Assembly (NCBI GenBank): GCA_027943335.1 | Contig: BSBK01003565.1 | Coordinates: 501,001 to 565,000, forward strand | Direction of reading: 5' to 3' | DNA: 64,000 nucleotides | Origin: Chamaecyparis obtusa | Lineage: Eukaryota > Streptophyta > Pinopsida > Cupressales > Cupressaceae | Shown here: piece by piece, positions 40,044-52,200 of the stretch | How the letters are laid out: the number at the start of each line of letters is the position of its first letter | Position numbering within the stretch: the first letter of the stretch is position 1 | Translations under genes and position numbers: made by a program | Notes under the pieces: generated by a model | Told to the model about the DNA's origin: nothing | Seen by the model: the letters and a program-made list of their open reading frames with translations, nothing else | The model's database searches: none

Positions 40044-40854
40044 TGATGTAGTCAAGACCAGAGAAGTCTCCAAAGGAGATGTCCAATCTTGCAGAAAGAG
40101 TCAACACAATGGAAATAACAAGGAAACACAACAAGATGTGACCAAACAACAACAAATTTATTATTAGGTAACATATAATTACATCAGATTGACTTCAACA
40201 TACCTGGTTGTAAGGCCTTCCTGGTTATGACCATATACAAAGAAATCAGACTCATATCCTCATCCCGATCTATCAAACCCTAGAGTTATCCTCTCTAAGA
40301 TCTCTGCTACCCAACACTTCCCCAACACTCCCATCTCTTACAATCACAATCCCTAAACTTATACCTACTAGCCACCATAGGTTGGAATTCAAGATATTAC
40401 ATATCCCAAGACAAACGTATTAGACCAGGTCAGCCTAGACCCAAATAAATTACAACATTTAATTATTTCACCAGGAACAATCTAACCACCAAGTCGGCCA
40501 CACATAGGTCCACCTCTAGATCCATGCCATTCAAATCCATCAATCAAAAACTTCCACCACAATCCTCAACAATCAATCAGTGAACACAATTGAACCAGTG
40601 ACATGAAGAACACAACTATTTAGAAAATAACATGTTGAATCTCACAATCCATGCCATGTGAAGAGGTGTGATCATAGAAATATCCTCCATGAACAACAAG
40701 GAACATACCCTTCTCATCGCACATGCCAAAGACCTCCATAGATCAAATGCACACAAAATCTCTAAAAACTACTCAAAACAAGGAACTTCATTAGACCACA
40801 AGGAAATTCCTCCAAGATGATGTAAGATCACTAGGAACCCAAGATGCTCCTACA
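40044..40854 (-). repeat. Element E 3' LTR (left copy)
   Basis: It aligns with 42175-42984 over its full length, including TTATTATTAGGTAACAT, AGATATTACATATCCCAAGA and CAAGGAACTTCAT. It is AC-rich on the plus strand. Confidence 0.9.
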
Positions 40855-41258
40855 TAAGACACCTGGGGTAGATAGAAAAGTGTGCCTCACACTTTGATGC
40901 TGTAAGAAAATTTGAACACAACCTTATCTTGACCATCAATTTCCAAATCTGCAAAGGAAAAAAGATAAACTTGCACATACATAACCTCTAGTTCCTCCAA
41001 TCAAATCTCTAAATCCTCTGCACTACAACCAACCAATCAACATACCTACTAACAAGAACAAACTAATCAACATCCTCAACAAAATACATAAGATCTACAT
41101 TTTCCTTCACAAACAAATCATGCAACTCATCACCTTCCACCATCAACTTATCAACAATAAGGAATTCAATATGTCCACCATCTTCATCAACCACCTCTAT
41201 ATCCTTAGCTACCATCTACAATTATGAAACAAAAGTAAAAAAATCCAACTAGAACTAC

Positions 41259-41924
41259 CTAGTCTGCATGCAACTCCTCATCAACAACAAGATTATCATC
41301 TCCAATGAAAACCCTATCAACAAGTTTATTAATACCAACATCTTGAACATTAACCTTAGAAAGAGGTAAGTCCTCCACATCATCAACAATCTCATTACCA
41401 AGATGCTTTGCAATTTTCACATTAGACCCAATCATTTGATCATGAAAACTGACTCGATCTACCACCTCAACCTTAGAAAGGTCAATGTTTACCTCTTCAA
41501 GCTTTACCTCTTCAGCAACAACCTTAGCTTGCCTTTTCCTTCCTTGAACAAGCCTTTTCATAGAAAAAACAAGCCTCTTATACATCAGTAAATGTTAACT
41601 ACAATTCAACCTCCTAATCTTCTCAAGATTACCAATAATATCCTCCAAATTCTTCTCAAGTTGGGAAAAGACCCTATCTTTAACCAACCAGTCAACCTTT
41701 CTCATCATCTTCTTCCCTTCTCTCCCAAGGTGCAATTGCCTTAGATCAAAAATCTAATTGCAAGATTCTAGCTGCCTCACAACCGGTGATCTACTGAACA
41801 TCTTCACAAACTTCCTTGATTTGATGATCTATTTACCGACAATGGGATTGCTCAAGGGTTTCACCTCCTTCCTAGGTTCATAACCAGTAACATCCTCTTT
41901 TTTATAAATCTCACATGAATCCAT
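41259..41924 (-). pseudogene. Unknown charged ORF of element E
   Basis: A minus-strand phase from ATG 41924 to a stop at 41259 encodes about 221 residues, broken by TAG 41829-41831, another TAG near 41757 and TAA 41595-41597. It is Lys/Arg-rich in the first half (KKEDVTGYEPRKEVKPL, VKDRVFSQLEKNLEDIIGNL). The second half is Val/Asp/Glu-rich (KVVAEEVKLEEVNIDLSKVE, GNEIVDDVEDLP). It resembles neither gag nor pol motifs I know. It may be a decayed gag-like or captured fragment; no function can be given. Confidence 0.45.
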
Positions 41925-42161
41925 AACAAGCACATGCCCGATCTACTTTCTTCCACACTACAACAATCCCTTCATAGATTCACAAGCTCAAGAACAAACA
42001 TCTATCACTCCAAGATCTAAAAATCACTCATATCATAATAAAAACTCAACATTCTAGTAGAAAATCCCTTCTGACCACCTTGCACAAGTCCTTTGTTAAT
42101 GCGAGTAAGATCTAGACTCTTCCACCTCAAAAAGATTTACACCACCGTAATATCAAACCAA

Positions 42162-42172
42162 CTTTGATACCA
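42162..42172 (-). other. Element E primer-binding site (initiator tRNA-Met type)
   Basis: Minus strand TGGTATCAAAG lies two bases from the LTR end and resembles the canonical TGGTATCAGAG complementary to initiator tRNA-Met, with one mismatch. Confidence 0.75.
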
Positions 42173-42174
42173 CT

Positions 42175-42984
42175 TGATGTAGTCAAGAGCAAAGAAGTTT
42201 CCAAAGGAGATGTCCAATCTTACAACAAGAGTCAACACATCCAAAAAAAAAAAGAAAAAAAAAAGATGTGACCAAACAATAATAGCTTTATTATTAGGTA
42301 ACATCCAATTACATCAAATTGACTTCAACATGCCAGGCTTTTAGTCTTTCCTAGTTACAACCATATACAAAGAAATCAGACTTAGATCCTCATCATGATC
42401 TATCAAACCTTAGAGATATCCTCTCTCATCTCTCTTCTACCCAAAAATTCTCCAAAACTTCCCTCTCTTACAATCACAAGCCCTAAAATTATACCTACTA
42501 GCCACCATAGGTCAACATTTAAGATATTACATATCCCAAGACAAAAGTATTATACCAGGTTAGCCTAGACCCAAATAAATTACAACATTTAATTATTTCA
42601 CCAAGTGAAATCCAACCATCAAGTTGGCCACACATAGGTCCACCTTAATATCCATGCCATTTAGCTCCATCAATCAAAAACTTCTACCACAATCCTCAAC
42701 AATCAATGGGTGAACACAACTAAACCAATGACATGAAGAACACAACCAGTCAGAGAAGAAAATTCTAGATCTCACAATCCACACCACTTGAAGAGGTGTG
42801 ATCATATACATAGCCTCCATGAACAATAAGGACCAAACCCTTTTCATTGCATAAACCAAAGATCTCCACAGATTGACCACACATAGAATCGATGAAAACT
42901 ACTCAAAACAAGGAACTTCATCAGACTACAAGGAAATTCCTCCAAGATGATGTAAGATCGCCAGGAACCCAAGATGCTCATGCA
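42175..42984 (-). repeat. Element E 5' LTR (right copy)
   Basis: Partner of 40044-40854. It carries an A-run (about 42242-42262) expanded relative to the other copy. The inner side abuts the initiator-Met primer site. Confidence 0.9.
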
Positions 42985-43095
42985 TTACTAAAGATTTCTA
43001 AATTTAGCTCAAGTGAAAAAAGAAAAAGAAAAGTGAATTAATTAATAATCAATATGATTAAATTAATTAATTTAAATAACCTTTTTACTCTTACA

Positions 43096-43107
43096 CCCCC
43101 CCTTAAG
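43096..43107 (-). other. Element D polypurine tract
   Basis: Minus strand CTTAAGGGGGGG directly precedes TGTAAGAGTAAAA, the U3 start of the D LTR, a textbook copia-type tract. Confidence 0.8.
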
Positions 43108-43679
43108 ATAAACTTAGGGAGTAGCTAAAAAGCTAAGTGCATGAATGAAACTACATGCATGAATGAAAACTTGGGTCTCGACAAAAAGGCCTCATGAGGT
43201 AGCCAATCACAACCAAATCTCTTTAAATTGGAGAAAAGAAGAAAACCTAGTGGGAAAAAAACTCCTCTCCAAAAAGAGATGAGAAATAGGTACAAATGCA
43301 ATGTCTCAAGAGACTCTCTCAAAACCATTAAAACAACCAACCACCCATAAGAGTGGATCAAGACTCCAAACCCCCCTAAGAATGATAGAACCCCTGTGTC
43401 GATGATTAGACCAATGTGGCTCCAATACAAAAGAAACAAAGGCAACATACAAATAAGAGGAAACCCCTAAATGTGAGATGAAACTAGAAGTCCTGGATGA
43501 TGCTCAAAAGAGAATGCATGTGAATCCTGTAATGGAATCTCCAATGGAGGTGGGATAATAGATGTGCCAAATTTTTCATCTAAGAGGAGATGAATGTCTT
43601 GCGATATGTCCTCAACAACTACACTGGGTTGTTTGATGAATAGATCTACAATGTTAGGAAAAGATGAAGAGGAATCCCA
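43108..43679 (-). other. Element D deleted-pol region
   Basis: About 570 bases lie between the pre-integrase fragment and the polypurine tract, without RT, integrase or RNase H motifs. The minus-strand ORF at 43125-43448 is Leu/Phe-rich and not protein-like. This is where the missing 3 kb of pol would have been. Confidence 0.5.
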
Positions 43680-45250
43680 CTAAACATATGCAAAATCAAG
43701 AGGAGATGAAGGTGTATAAGTCACAACATTGGTCTTAGGAACAACACATAAGTTCAAGTGACCTAATTTCACCTCAACAAGATCTTGTAAAGAAAGAGAG
43801 TTATTCTCTGATAGTGGAGATGGTGGACCAAAATGAGAGAAAGAGTACAAGCGAGAAGAATGATCAACTGTCCTCATTGCAACAATATTTCCCATCTCAC
43901 TATCTTTGATGTGCACTCAAACTTGTGTGAAATCTATTGTCTTCCCTATCCCATAGTGAGTAATATGATAGATATAGAGAAGGTTAGAGGAAAAATATGG
44001 AACACATAATATATCATCGAATGAACCATCATCAATGCCAATAGAACCTTTCCCACATAAAGTCATAACAATTTTGTTCCCCATCAAAATGTGTGGGGTA
44101 GGAGAAACCTCAAAAGATGAGAATAAATCCTGAGAAGATGCCATATAGTGTGAAGCACTGAAATCTAGTAGCCATCTAAAAGAGAGTGAACCAAAGGTTT
44201 CACATAATGCATGTCCCTTTATTTTGTCCTATGCACCCATCTGGAATGATGATGATGAAGAAGACCTATAAGAACTAGAAGAGGAAGGAATATCAATGTT
44301 GTTCTTCATAATAAGAGTTGTCAAATTTGAAATCCATTTTGCATATCCATTTATCTTCTTCTCATAGAAATGAGACTCATCATGATTTGGATTTTTACAA
44401 TAAACACACTTAGGTCTTTCTATTTTTTATGTTTTCCCCTTAGGAGAAGGTGGGCTAGATGGGTGCTGAGAAATACAATCCTTCCTAGGCTCTGTGGTCT
44501 ATGACTTATGTTTCTGCTCCTGCTTCCTTGGAGATGTCTAAGCTACCAATGCTTGGCTCTTTGATTTTGGAAAAGCATTTGAGCTTGGACTGCTCACGTG
44601 TTCAATTGATCACAAAATACCTCAAAGGTGGGCATGGAAAAACATGGACCCAAAGAATCCATGGTAGAGTAGAATATAGAAGAAAATATTTGAATATTAC
44701 CTCGAAGCTTAGAGAGTATCAGGTATATACACTCAATGTTTATTTTTTTATTACCACAACCTTGTAAAAATGATCACAGTGATTTGAATTTCATCAAGAA
44801 ATCCTCAATAGATGTAAAAGAATCAGGTGCCAAAGATGTCAACTTTGTCTCAATATGAAGTGCCCTAAATTGATTGATGGTGCCAATAAGATCATGAAAC
44901 TTGGTCCACATTTCCTAAGGTGTAGTGCAATCCTCAAGGTGAAATAAATTACTATCTAAAATATTTAGGGAAATCATCCCCATGGCCTCATCCATTCTGT
45001 TATGGTGTTGCATGAATTCAAACAAGCAAGTCAACTAAGGATGAACCTCATCCAAATAGGACCATAACCCCCTTGAAATGAGAGGGTGGGTCATATGTGC
45101 CTTCCAGGTGTGATAATTATGTAGAGTAAGCCACTCAATAGAGGAATGGTCTACCATATAAACCAGAGGAAAAATACCCCCATAATACAAGAACCTAAAC
45201 CCTAGCACAAATATGAAAGCTAGAAAGTGAAAAAAATAAAAAAGCACCAA
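43680..45250 (-). pseudogene. Element D gag, zinc knuckle, protease and pre-integrase
   Basis: The copia gag begins with LTLHNYHTWKAHMTHPLISRG and continues in shifting frames. HIETKLTSLAPDSFTSIEDF and FKSLWSFLQGCG belong to the UBN2-type gag core, and FSMPTFEVFCDQL follows. A zinc-knuckle remnant reads CVYCKNPNHDESHFYEKK near 44390. Protease follows: SASHYMASSQDLF, HILMGNKIVM, GKGSIGIDDGSF, then DILCVPYFSSNLLYIYHIT (43917-44144). The pre-integrase part is IKDSEMGNIVAMRTVDHSSR (43680-43916). Stops and frameshifts make it non-functional. The gag start is not fixed. Confidence 0.85.
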
Positions 45251-46036
45251 TGTATGATCTCTGTGTACCTGGTGAAATATATGAAGAAATTAACTATAGA
45301 TCTGGAAAGCGCACTGAAATACCTTTCCAACACTCATTCATTTTTTTTAAAAATGGAGTCCAGGTGCACAAGTTATGCCCCCAGAAAAGAAAGAAACAAA
45401 CTTTGACTTTGATTGGAATAAAAACCTACAAAATGGAGAAATTAGAAAACCCCACATACATCATTGGATTGAGCTCGAATCATATTTCCAACGATATCTC
45501 ATTTGCCCAATTTTGATACTGTATGAGAAAGTTATGGACAAAAAACCAATAGGTGCTCTTTATGTTAAAAAGATCAAACAATGATAGGTTGAAGGCTATC
45601 ACATTAAGGCTAGAAAAGGAAAAGTGGGCCCGCTGACATCAAGGCTTGCATGTGAAGGTGCTTCCTCAGTACCTGCATGTACTCATTAAAAAATATTTTA
45701 AAAAAAGTTACAAAAAAAACTTTATAAAAGTTTTGAAAAATCCAAACAATAATCTTTGATTTTTCTCTTTTTTTTTTGAGAAACATGCAATTTTGTTTTT
45801 GACAACACCGATGGGAGATTTTCCTCATAAAGCATGCTACTCCAAAAATGGTAAAAAAATTTAAAGTTATCCAAATTTGAAAAACTTTATATGGATTTAG
45901 GATTTTTTGGGTGTTTAGATCTCAATGGTGAGGTCCATCTTGCACCAAAGTGCCCATATTTTAAGCTATCCCCAAATTCCAACTTCATCTTACAAGACAA
46001 GTTCCCTCAAAAAATGAACAAGAAGCGTAAAGTCTA

Positions 46037-46050
46037 GAGATCCGATACCA
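46037..46050 (-). other. Element D primer-binding site (initiator tRNA-Met type)
   Basis: Minus strand TGGTATCGGATCTC immediately follows the LTR end TTCTAACA with no spacer, as usual for copia elements. Confidence 0.82.
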
Positions 46051-46362
46051 TGTTAGAATTAATAAATGGTGAATTCCCACAAGCTCAATAATCATCTGCA
46101 TGTAAACATCCTGTCACATGGCTATGAAAGCCATAAGCCAAAAATAATGTGCAATAAATAATATGAAAAATACAAAGGGATCAATCTTTAATAAAGGAGA
46201 TAAAAAATCCTAAATAAAACCCTAAAGGATGCATGCACAAAATAAAAGAATGAAAACTAAAGCTTCCTAAATACAGCTTAAGTGAAAAAAGAAAAAAGGA
46301 GACTTACTTAATTAATCAATATGATTAAATTAATTAAGTTAAATAACCATTTTACTCTAACG
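46051..46362 (-). repeat. Element D 5' LTR (right copy)
   Basis: It runs TGTTAGAATTAATAAATGG...TTTTACTCTAACG; the terminal CA has become CG. It is intact, unlike the left copy. Confidence 0.88.
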
Positions 46363-46410
46363 ATATAGAGGCAATAAAGTGGACAAAAATGAGAAAAATA
46401 AAAAATTAGT

Positions 46411-47792
46411 TGTTGAGCATCATTTTTACATGAGACAATGGCTAGGAATTTAAGTGAGCAAATTCCCCTATTGGAAGAATGATATTAGTCAATCTCGAGG
46501 TTCCTTCTAGGTTGGGTCTCAACTACTTGGATAGCTCAACTAAAGATAAATGTGAATCTGTTCACGAGGAGGCCTTTGCTGGTTCGTATCTCGAAAAGGC
46601 TGCAAAACCAACTTTAAACACAAAAATACTTCTCTTTTTGGATTTTTTAGATCTTTAAATGAAAAAAAAATGTTAATCTAATTAATCTACCATACCTGAT
46701 TTGCAAGGAAAGTAAGAGGCAAGGTAATGAGAATTCAAAAGAAATATGCTAAAAGAAACTAATGGACACAAACCAATATTACGTTGCTTTGCAAATTAAA
46801 ATACCAAGAAGATGGGGAAAACCCATAAAACAAAGATCTGACAAAATCACAATCCCAGCCAGGTAGATGCAATCATCAATGGAAATAAACACAGACGTAT
46901 AATAAGTCAAAACTCATCAGATCACAAAGCCACCACATATATACACACACGTGAGACAAGTTTATCTTCAAAGCACCGAAAAAACAATAATTCATCACAA
47001 CAAAGCAATACAATAGAGGTAAACAACGAACTAAAAGAATCATAGATTAGAATCACCACACAATCAAATGGTTCTTTGAATTAAACAAATGAGAAATTCA
47101 CACATTCATAAATTTCATAAAGATAGCAGAATAATCAGACTACCTTTGAAGCACCAACTGTATCTATTGTATTGCAATAAAAATATGACCTTAATTACAT
47201 TGAGTTCATATAAGTTATAGAGATGTGCTCTCAATTTCACAGCTAGGGTTTCAGCTGCATCTAAAACTTAAAAATAAATCTAAACTAAAGATTACATGAA
47301 GGAAACTAACCCTAAAAAAAGTGAAAACTACTCTAGCATAGAATTAAACCTCGTGCATTATAAATCTAGAGAAGATCATGCAAAAAATAACACAAAAATG
47401 AAATTGGAACTCGTGCATGCTCTTCATGAAACTTGTGATCCTACCCTTTATTCATCGTTATAGCTCTCCCTCATGGACTCAACTAGAAGATGCCCTCAAA
47501 TCATGCAGAAATGATCATCTGGAAGTGATCATTCTGACTAAAAAAACAAGTTGGAGAAGACTAAAGTTAACAGTGGTCGTGCCCCAAAAATTTTAGATCC
47601 TGATCGTTACCTCGAAAAAATGAAGCTCCAAAATTGACTAAGTGTTGGAATAACTTCTTCTCCTCTTTAATATTTTCGGAGGCCACAAATCCCCTAGGGC
47701 CAAAATGCCAAAAATCAAAACCTTCATAAATGGCTAAGTGTGGAAAAATATTTTTTCTCTATACAAAATTTGGCTAAGTTCACACTAAGTGC
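46411..47792 (-). other. Element F LTR, U5-side non-coding part
   Basis: No gene. The stretch has a counterpart at 60215-61633 with the same order of landmarks: GATATTAGTCAATCTC, AAAGAAACTAATRGACA, CAATATTACGTTGCTTTGC, AAATCTAAACTAAAGATTAC and CTCCCTCATGGACTCAACTA. Confidence 0.7.
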
Positions 47793-50700
47793 TTATTGAC
47801 TTGGAAGGGCTTATGGATGAGCTTTGTGAAACCTATCCACAATCTCTTGCACTTCCTCAAAGTCATCCATTTTGACCCCTTTAAGGCGTTCTAGTTATTT
47901 CTCCTGGAAGGTGAGCAATTCAATTACAAGCCCCTTTATTTCTTCTTCCTGAGATAGCATCTTCTGAATTTCTTCCTTTTGATAGAACATCTGCTGGAGG
48001 TCTTCTTTTGTACTAACTCCTCCGAAGATATCTAGATACTAATTTATGATGACATTTACGGAATGCATTATTTTCTCATAATCTTCTTCATTTAAGTCTA
48101 GGTCCAACCCTTCGAAAAAGTTATGCATTTCCCCCACAAAAAATAAACCTTTATCCCTCTTTTTATTTATTCTTTTCAACACCTTTCCAAAAATGGTCAA
48201 AGTGCCAGTGATATATCAGATCCACTCCTCAAAATTATCCAATTCTAAGCCTTCATACACTTTGACCAAAACTTGGAAGCGCTGCTTCCTTAGTACTATG
48301 AGATATTCTAGTGCCTTTTGCCACTTCAAGATCTTCTACTCCAGACCATCCTTCTCACTCATAATTTCAACCAAAAATGTGATTCCTTGAAGAATACTTC
48401 TAAAAGGCCTCAAAATCTTATTGAGAGCTACCCTAGCAAACTCTTCAAAATCAGCTTTCCAATCTACACATGCCCAAAAAAAAGAATGCAGGATATTTGC
48501 CGGTATAAGTTTACATCACCCCTTTTCTCCAAAATAGCCTGTAATGAGGCCTCAGGGTTACTAGGGTCAATAAGACCTACTGTCTTAAGGATAAATTTCT
48601 TCATTGCCTCATTGTGCTCCATTAATGCTTTTATCTTTTCTTTTCCCTTATCCATGAAGCCTAGAGAATGCTTCAGCCCAAGGGTAGCCAGAGTTTTATT
48701 CCCTTCTCTAGTAGGCTCTCCTAGATCTACCTCTTCCAGCACGTAATCATCTGCGGTGACTTCTACCATATTGACATTCATTGTAGGGACAACCACTTGA
48801 GCCTTCTACCTACCCGCTTGATCTTGTGTTACATATGAGAGAGTCCTTGCTCAGTTACTAGATCCTACTTGATGGAATGCTCACCCCAATGCCACCATAT
48901 CTGTATCATCATTAGTATACACCCTTGTTCTTGGCTGAATTTCCTTGGTGAACCAAGTGGGATTTGAAAAGGCATTAAGGGGCTCATAAGGGGCAGCTAA
49001 ACTCAAGGTAGTAGTCTGACACTCTATCTCCATTTCCTCATGACTCTCCTCCTCTCCTCCTTCTATTTCTTGTTCTTCCCCCAAATTATTTTCCTCTTCC
49101 ATATTTATCTATTCTTCCTCTCAAACCTATTTCTCTAATCCATCTTGTCCTTCCGACATAATCTCACTGATCACCTCTATTTCCTTCTCTGGCTCCTGAG
49201 GCCATTGTGCTAATATTTTAGTTTGAATAAGTGGTGGAGTAGGGGCTTGAGAAGGAGGGTTTTTCATAGGAGGAGTAGGAGCGAGAGGGGGAGTGGGTGA
49301 AGGCATTGGAAGAGGAGGTGGAGTTGGCATGGGAACATGAATAGGTTGAGGTTGTGGTGGCAATGGAGTAGTTTGAACTAGAGGTGGAAGTGGAGTGGTA
49401 GTTGGTGTTGGACGTGAAGGTGGAGGCAGAGTTTGATGCATAGGTGGAGGTGGAGGTGGAACTAAATGTGAAGCTAGGGGAATTTGTGCTATAATATCTT
49501 CCTCAGAGGTGACACCTACATAAGAATCTCTTCCTAACTCTTTAGTCTCCTTCTGAATTTCAGCTGTGACCTCCTTGACTGATTCCTGAGAGTCTCATAG
49601 AACTTCCTCTCCCACATTGCCAAGAGGACTAGTGAGCTGTGTAGGGAGGGAGTAAAAGGAAAAGGACTGTCCTGCAGTTGGAGCCTGTTGCTTAGATTCT
49701 TTGAAACCATGAAGTCCATCAAAATTAGAGATGTCAAATTCATTATCTCCCAGAACATCTAGATTTATCAACTCTCCTTGGGTTCCTCCTTCGAAGTCTT
49801 CTTGTTGATCTTCCTCCTTTACCCTCCTTCTCTTTAAGAATCTTTCCAATTGAGTTCTTCTTCTAAGGGGCACTTGATCCTCATCATCATCATCTTCTTC
49901 CTCTAAGAGGATGTCCATGTGGGTGGGCATCGAGTCTTTCTTCCTCTTGTACACATATCCTTTTATCACCCTAGTCGGCCTAGGTCTAGTTATATTGACT
50001 TTGGGTGCCTTCTTTGATGCACTCAGAGGTTCAGGGGCATTAGAAGGAGTGTCTAGAGGTGCTATTCTTCCAGTCATTCTAGTTTTGGGCTTTTATGAGT
50101 GGGTAGCCAAGCCATATGCCATAGGGCACTCATGTCTGTACACCATTTCTGACTTCTATGGTGCAACCTCTTTAAAATATGGCATTAGTACCTTCTCCCC
50201 TTTCTTCTTCTTTTCCTTGGAGGGCTGAGCTGGTTGTTGTTTCATTGGAACATGATCCATGGGAAATAGATGGGTGATCCATGCCTTAGTCACCTTGATA
50301 ACATGTCTTGCACATAGTGGGACCCTATGGAAATTGGTAAATCCCAACAATGCTTCTTCTTGTGCTGGATATGTTCATGGGCATCTGACAATTTTTGAGC
50401 CATCTCCAACAAGATTATCCTATCTGATGGATATCTTGGCAGCTTCTTAGGAGCCAGGGTGCTTCCTGCCACCCAGATGTATGTAAAGGTTTTGAACTGA
50501 ATATAAAATGCCCCAAGGGCCTTCACCTTAGCAGCAGCTTCTATTGACATTCTTTTTGCATAGTCCCCTTCTATGGAGTGTATGATGGCGAACACAAAAG
50601 CATCATTGATGATGCAAAATTCAGGACTGTCATGTGTGTATCACTCTTTTCAAACTAGTTGTGGGTGTACTTTGAATGGACATGCATTCTGATCACCCAT

Positions 50701-51441
50701 GGCCCCAACCTTAACCAGTCCTGGGTACAATGCCCTTGCAGCCAATAGGTACACAACATAGGATGTTATGTAGAAGTGAGGATCATTCTTTACTATGATC
50801 AATTGTTGATCTAGGTTGTTGCTGAGGATGGTGGCCCAGTCAAAACTTTCTTGCTCATCTTTTATTTTTTCAATGAGTTCAATCATCCAAGGTTCCAATT
50901 GTACTGACTTTGGTAGTCCATACACCCAATTGATCATGGTGATGGCTGCTTGGATGTCTTCTTTCATGTACCCTCTCGTCATGTCTATCTTTTCCAATTT
51001 ATTGCTAGGCAAAGGTTGTATGAGATACTCCTTGTTCACAATCTCATGGGATAATGAGACATCTTTTTTGTAAAAGTCCATTCCCTTTCCAATGGAGAAG
51101 CTATAAAACTTGTCTATCCCCTTGGGTAGGTGGAAGACATCTTTAATGTTTTCTGGATGGAGATCCATAACTACTTCACCCATGTTGTTCTTGACCATTC
51201 TCTCATCTGGTATATAGTGGTTCACGAGAGTGGTGATCAAGTCTAAGGAAAGGATGGAAACTGGGTGTGTCATTGCGTTCACCAGAGAACAATACACTAA
51301 TGAAGTATAGTCCTAAGACCTTCCCACCTGTTGTGAGGGTAGATTCCCAACTTTGGAGGGTGCATGATAGCCTTTGAACTGATACCTCATGGCCGGTGAA
51401 TTGACCTTTTCTGCTATTTCTACAAAAATAAAAAAAGACAT
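47793..51441 (-). pseudogene. LTR-encoded ORF of element F, copy 1 (unknown protein, about 1,200 codons)
   Basis: From ATG 51439-51441 (MSFFIFVEIAEKV) the minus strand encodes a long protein. An N-terminal globular part comes first (SLVNAMTHPVSILSLDLITT, IKDVFHLPKGIDKFYSF, IQAAITMINWVYGLP, FYITSYVVYLLAARALYPGL, FKTFTYIWVAGSTLAP). Then come Lys-rich segments (KEKKKKGEK, VYKRKKD, RRRTQLERFLKRRR), resembling nuclear-localisation signals. Next is a long Pro/Thr-rich stretch (49210-49440), then an acidic Glu-rich stretch (48990-49100). The C-terminal domain has LEEVDLGEPTREGNKTLATL and coiled-coil-like text. TAG and other stops interrupt it. There is a frameshift near 50350 and a 2-base insertion near 48500. 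I do not recognise the family. It is not gag, pol or PMD by motif. Confidence 0.7.
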
Positions 51442-52170
51442 GGGTCGGTAATCATTATATTGAGAATCTAGAGGGAAACTCTATTGAAAATGATACAAGA
51501 TCCATCAAACAATCCTTAAAAAAAACTAGTTTAAAATGGTCTGGAAGCTAGTTTTGGCTTTTCAGACCTTCAGGGTATCCTACATCCAAAAGGCCGAAAT
51601 GCTGAAAATAGGATCAAAGATAGAATTTTAGACTCGGTGGTTTGGAGGTGTGAAGTTTTTAGACTTCAGCGAATCAGAGGTGTGAAGTTTTTGGGGTGCG
51701 AAATATCCGAAATGCTAACAAGACTAATCCATTTTTCTTAAAAGAAGGAACCTTGCCAATGCTTCAGACTGTGAAAGTCTGAAATCTTTTAGGGCCGAAT
51801 GGTCAAAAAAAAGGTTTTGGATTTTTGAGTTCAAAAATGAGCTCAGGAAAAAGTTTGACCACAAACTCATGGCTAAGGGGTCCAGGGGGACAACCCTGTG
51901 ACCCCGAAGAGAACAAGACCAACAAACAAGGACACAACCCTAGAAAAAAATGCTAAAACAAGAAAATGAAATGAAAGAACAACCTAAAATGAGGAAAATG
52001 AGTGGGAAAGACATGAAGACACCAACCTTTAACACACCAAAGGATGAAACAACCAGGAAGCAGACAAAAGAAGTTGGGAATCTGAAGATCGAGGAAAAAG
52101 CGCACCCAAAAGCTCTAAAAAATATGATCGCAGACAGAAAACAAGTGAGGATGAAGAGAGGCTCTCCACC

Positions 52171-52200
52171 TTATATAGGGAACTGAAAGGGGTGACGTCA
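52171..52200 (-). promoter_or_regulatory. Putative LTR promoter of element F: TATA box with upstream TGACGTCA
   Basis: On the minus strand TGACGTCA (52193-52200), a perfect bZIP/CRE-type palindrome, lies 15 bases before CCCTATATAAGGTGG (TATA at 52171-52177). It is about 700 bases inside the U3 end and about 730 upstream of the LTR ORF start. It would drive both genomic RNA and the LTR ORF. Confidence 0.6.

Larger units (their letters stand above)
40044..42984 (-). mobile_element. Element E: small non-autonomous LTR retrotransposon nested in element D
   Basis: It has LTRs of about 811 and 810 bp (40044-40854, 42175-42984), each starting TGATGTAGTCAAGA on the plus strand and ending GATGCTCCTACA / GATGCTCATGCA. 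A minus-strand primer site TGGTATCAAAG lies next to the right LTR. CTAAA is duplicated around the insertion in the D LTR, though three extra bases (TTA) lie between the right LTR end and the duplication. The internal part is only about 1.3 kb with one broken charged ORF and no pol domain. By eye its LTRs differ more than those of A and B. Confidence 0.88.
39807..43095 (-). repeat. Element D 3' LTR, interrupted by element E
   Basis: The pieces 39807-40043 and 42985-43095 together match 46051-46362 end to end (TGTTAGAATT...TTTTACTCTTACA). The break after AATACAAACTAAA corresponds to an unbroken AAAACTAAAGCTTCC in the other LTR, which fixes the insertion point of E. Confidence 0.88.
39807..46362 (-). 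mobile_element. Element D: truncated Ty1/copia retrotransposon
   Basis: Two LTRs begin TGTTAGAATT on the plus strand (39807 and 46051). Near-matching target copies are ATACA (39802-39806) and ATATA (46363-46367). The minus-strand primer site TGGTATCGGATCTC directly abuts the right LTR. A G-run polypurine tract abuts the left LTR. Coding order right to left: gag, zinc knuckle, protease, pre-integrase. Integrase core, RT and RNase H are absent, so the element is a deletion derivative. Its left LTR is interrupted by element E. Without E the element is about 3.6 kb. Confidence 0.88.

Noticed and set aside
46411..50151. Repeats of F explained as a simple segmental duplication
   Set aside because: The left edge of the repeat starts exactly at TG after the flank, and the right copy starts exactly four bases from a tRNA-type primer site, as LTRs do. 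The alternative stays open only for the part beyond 50151.
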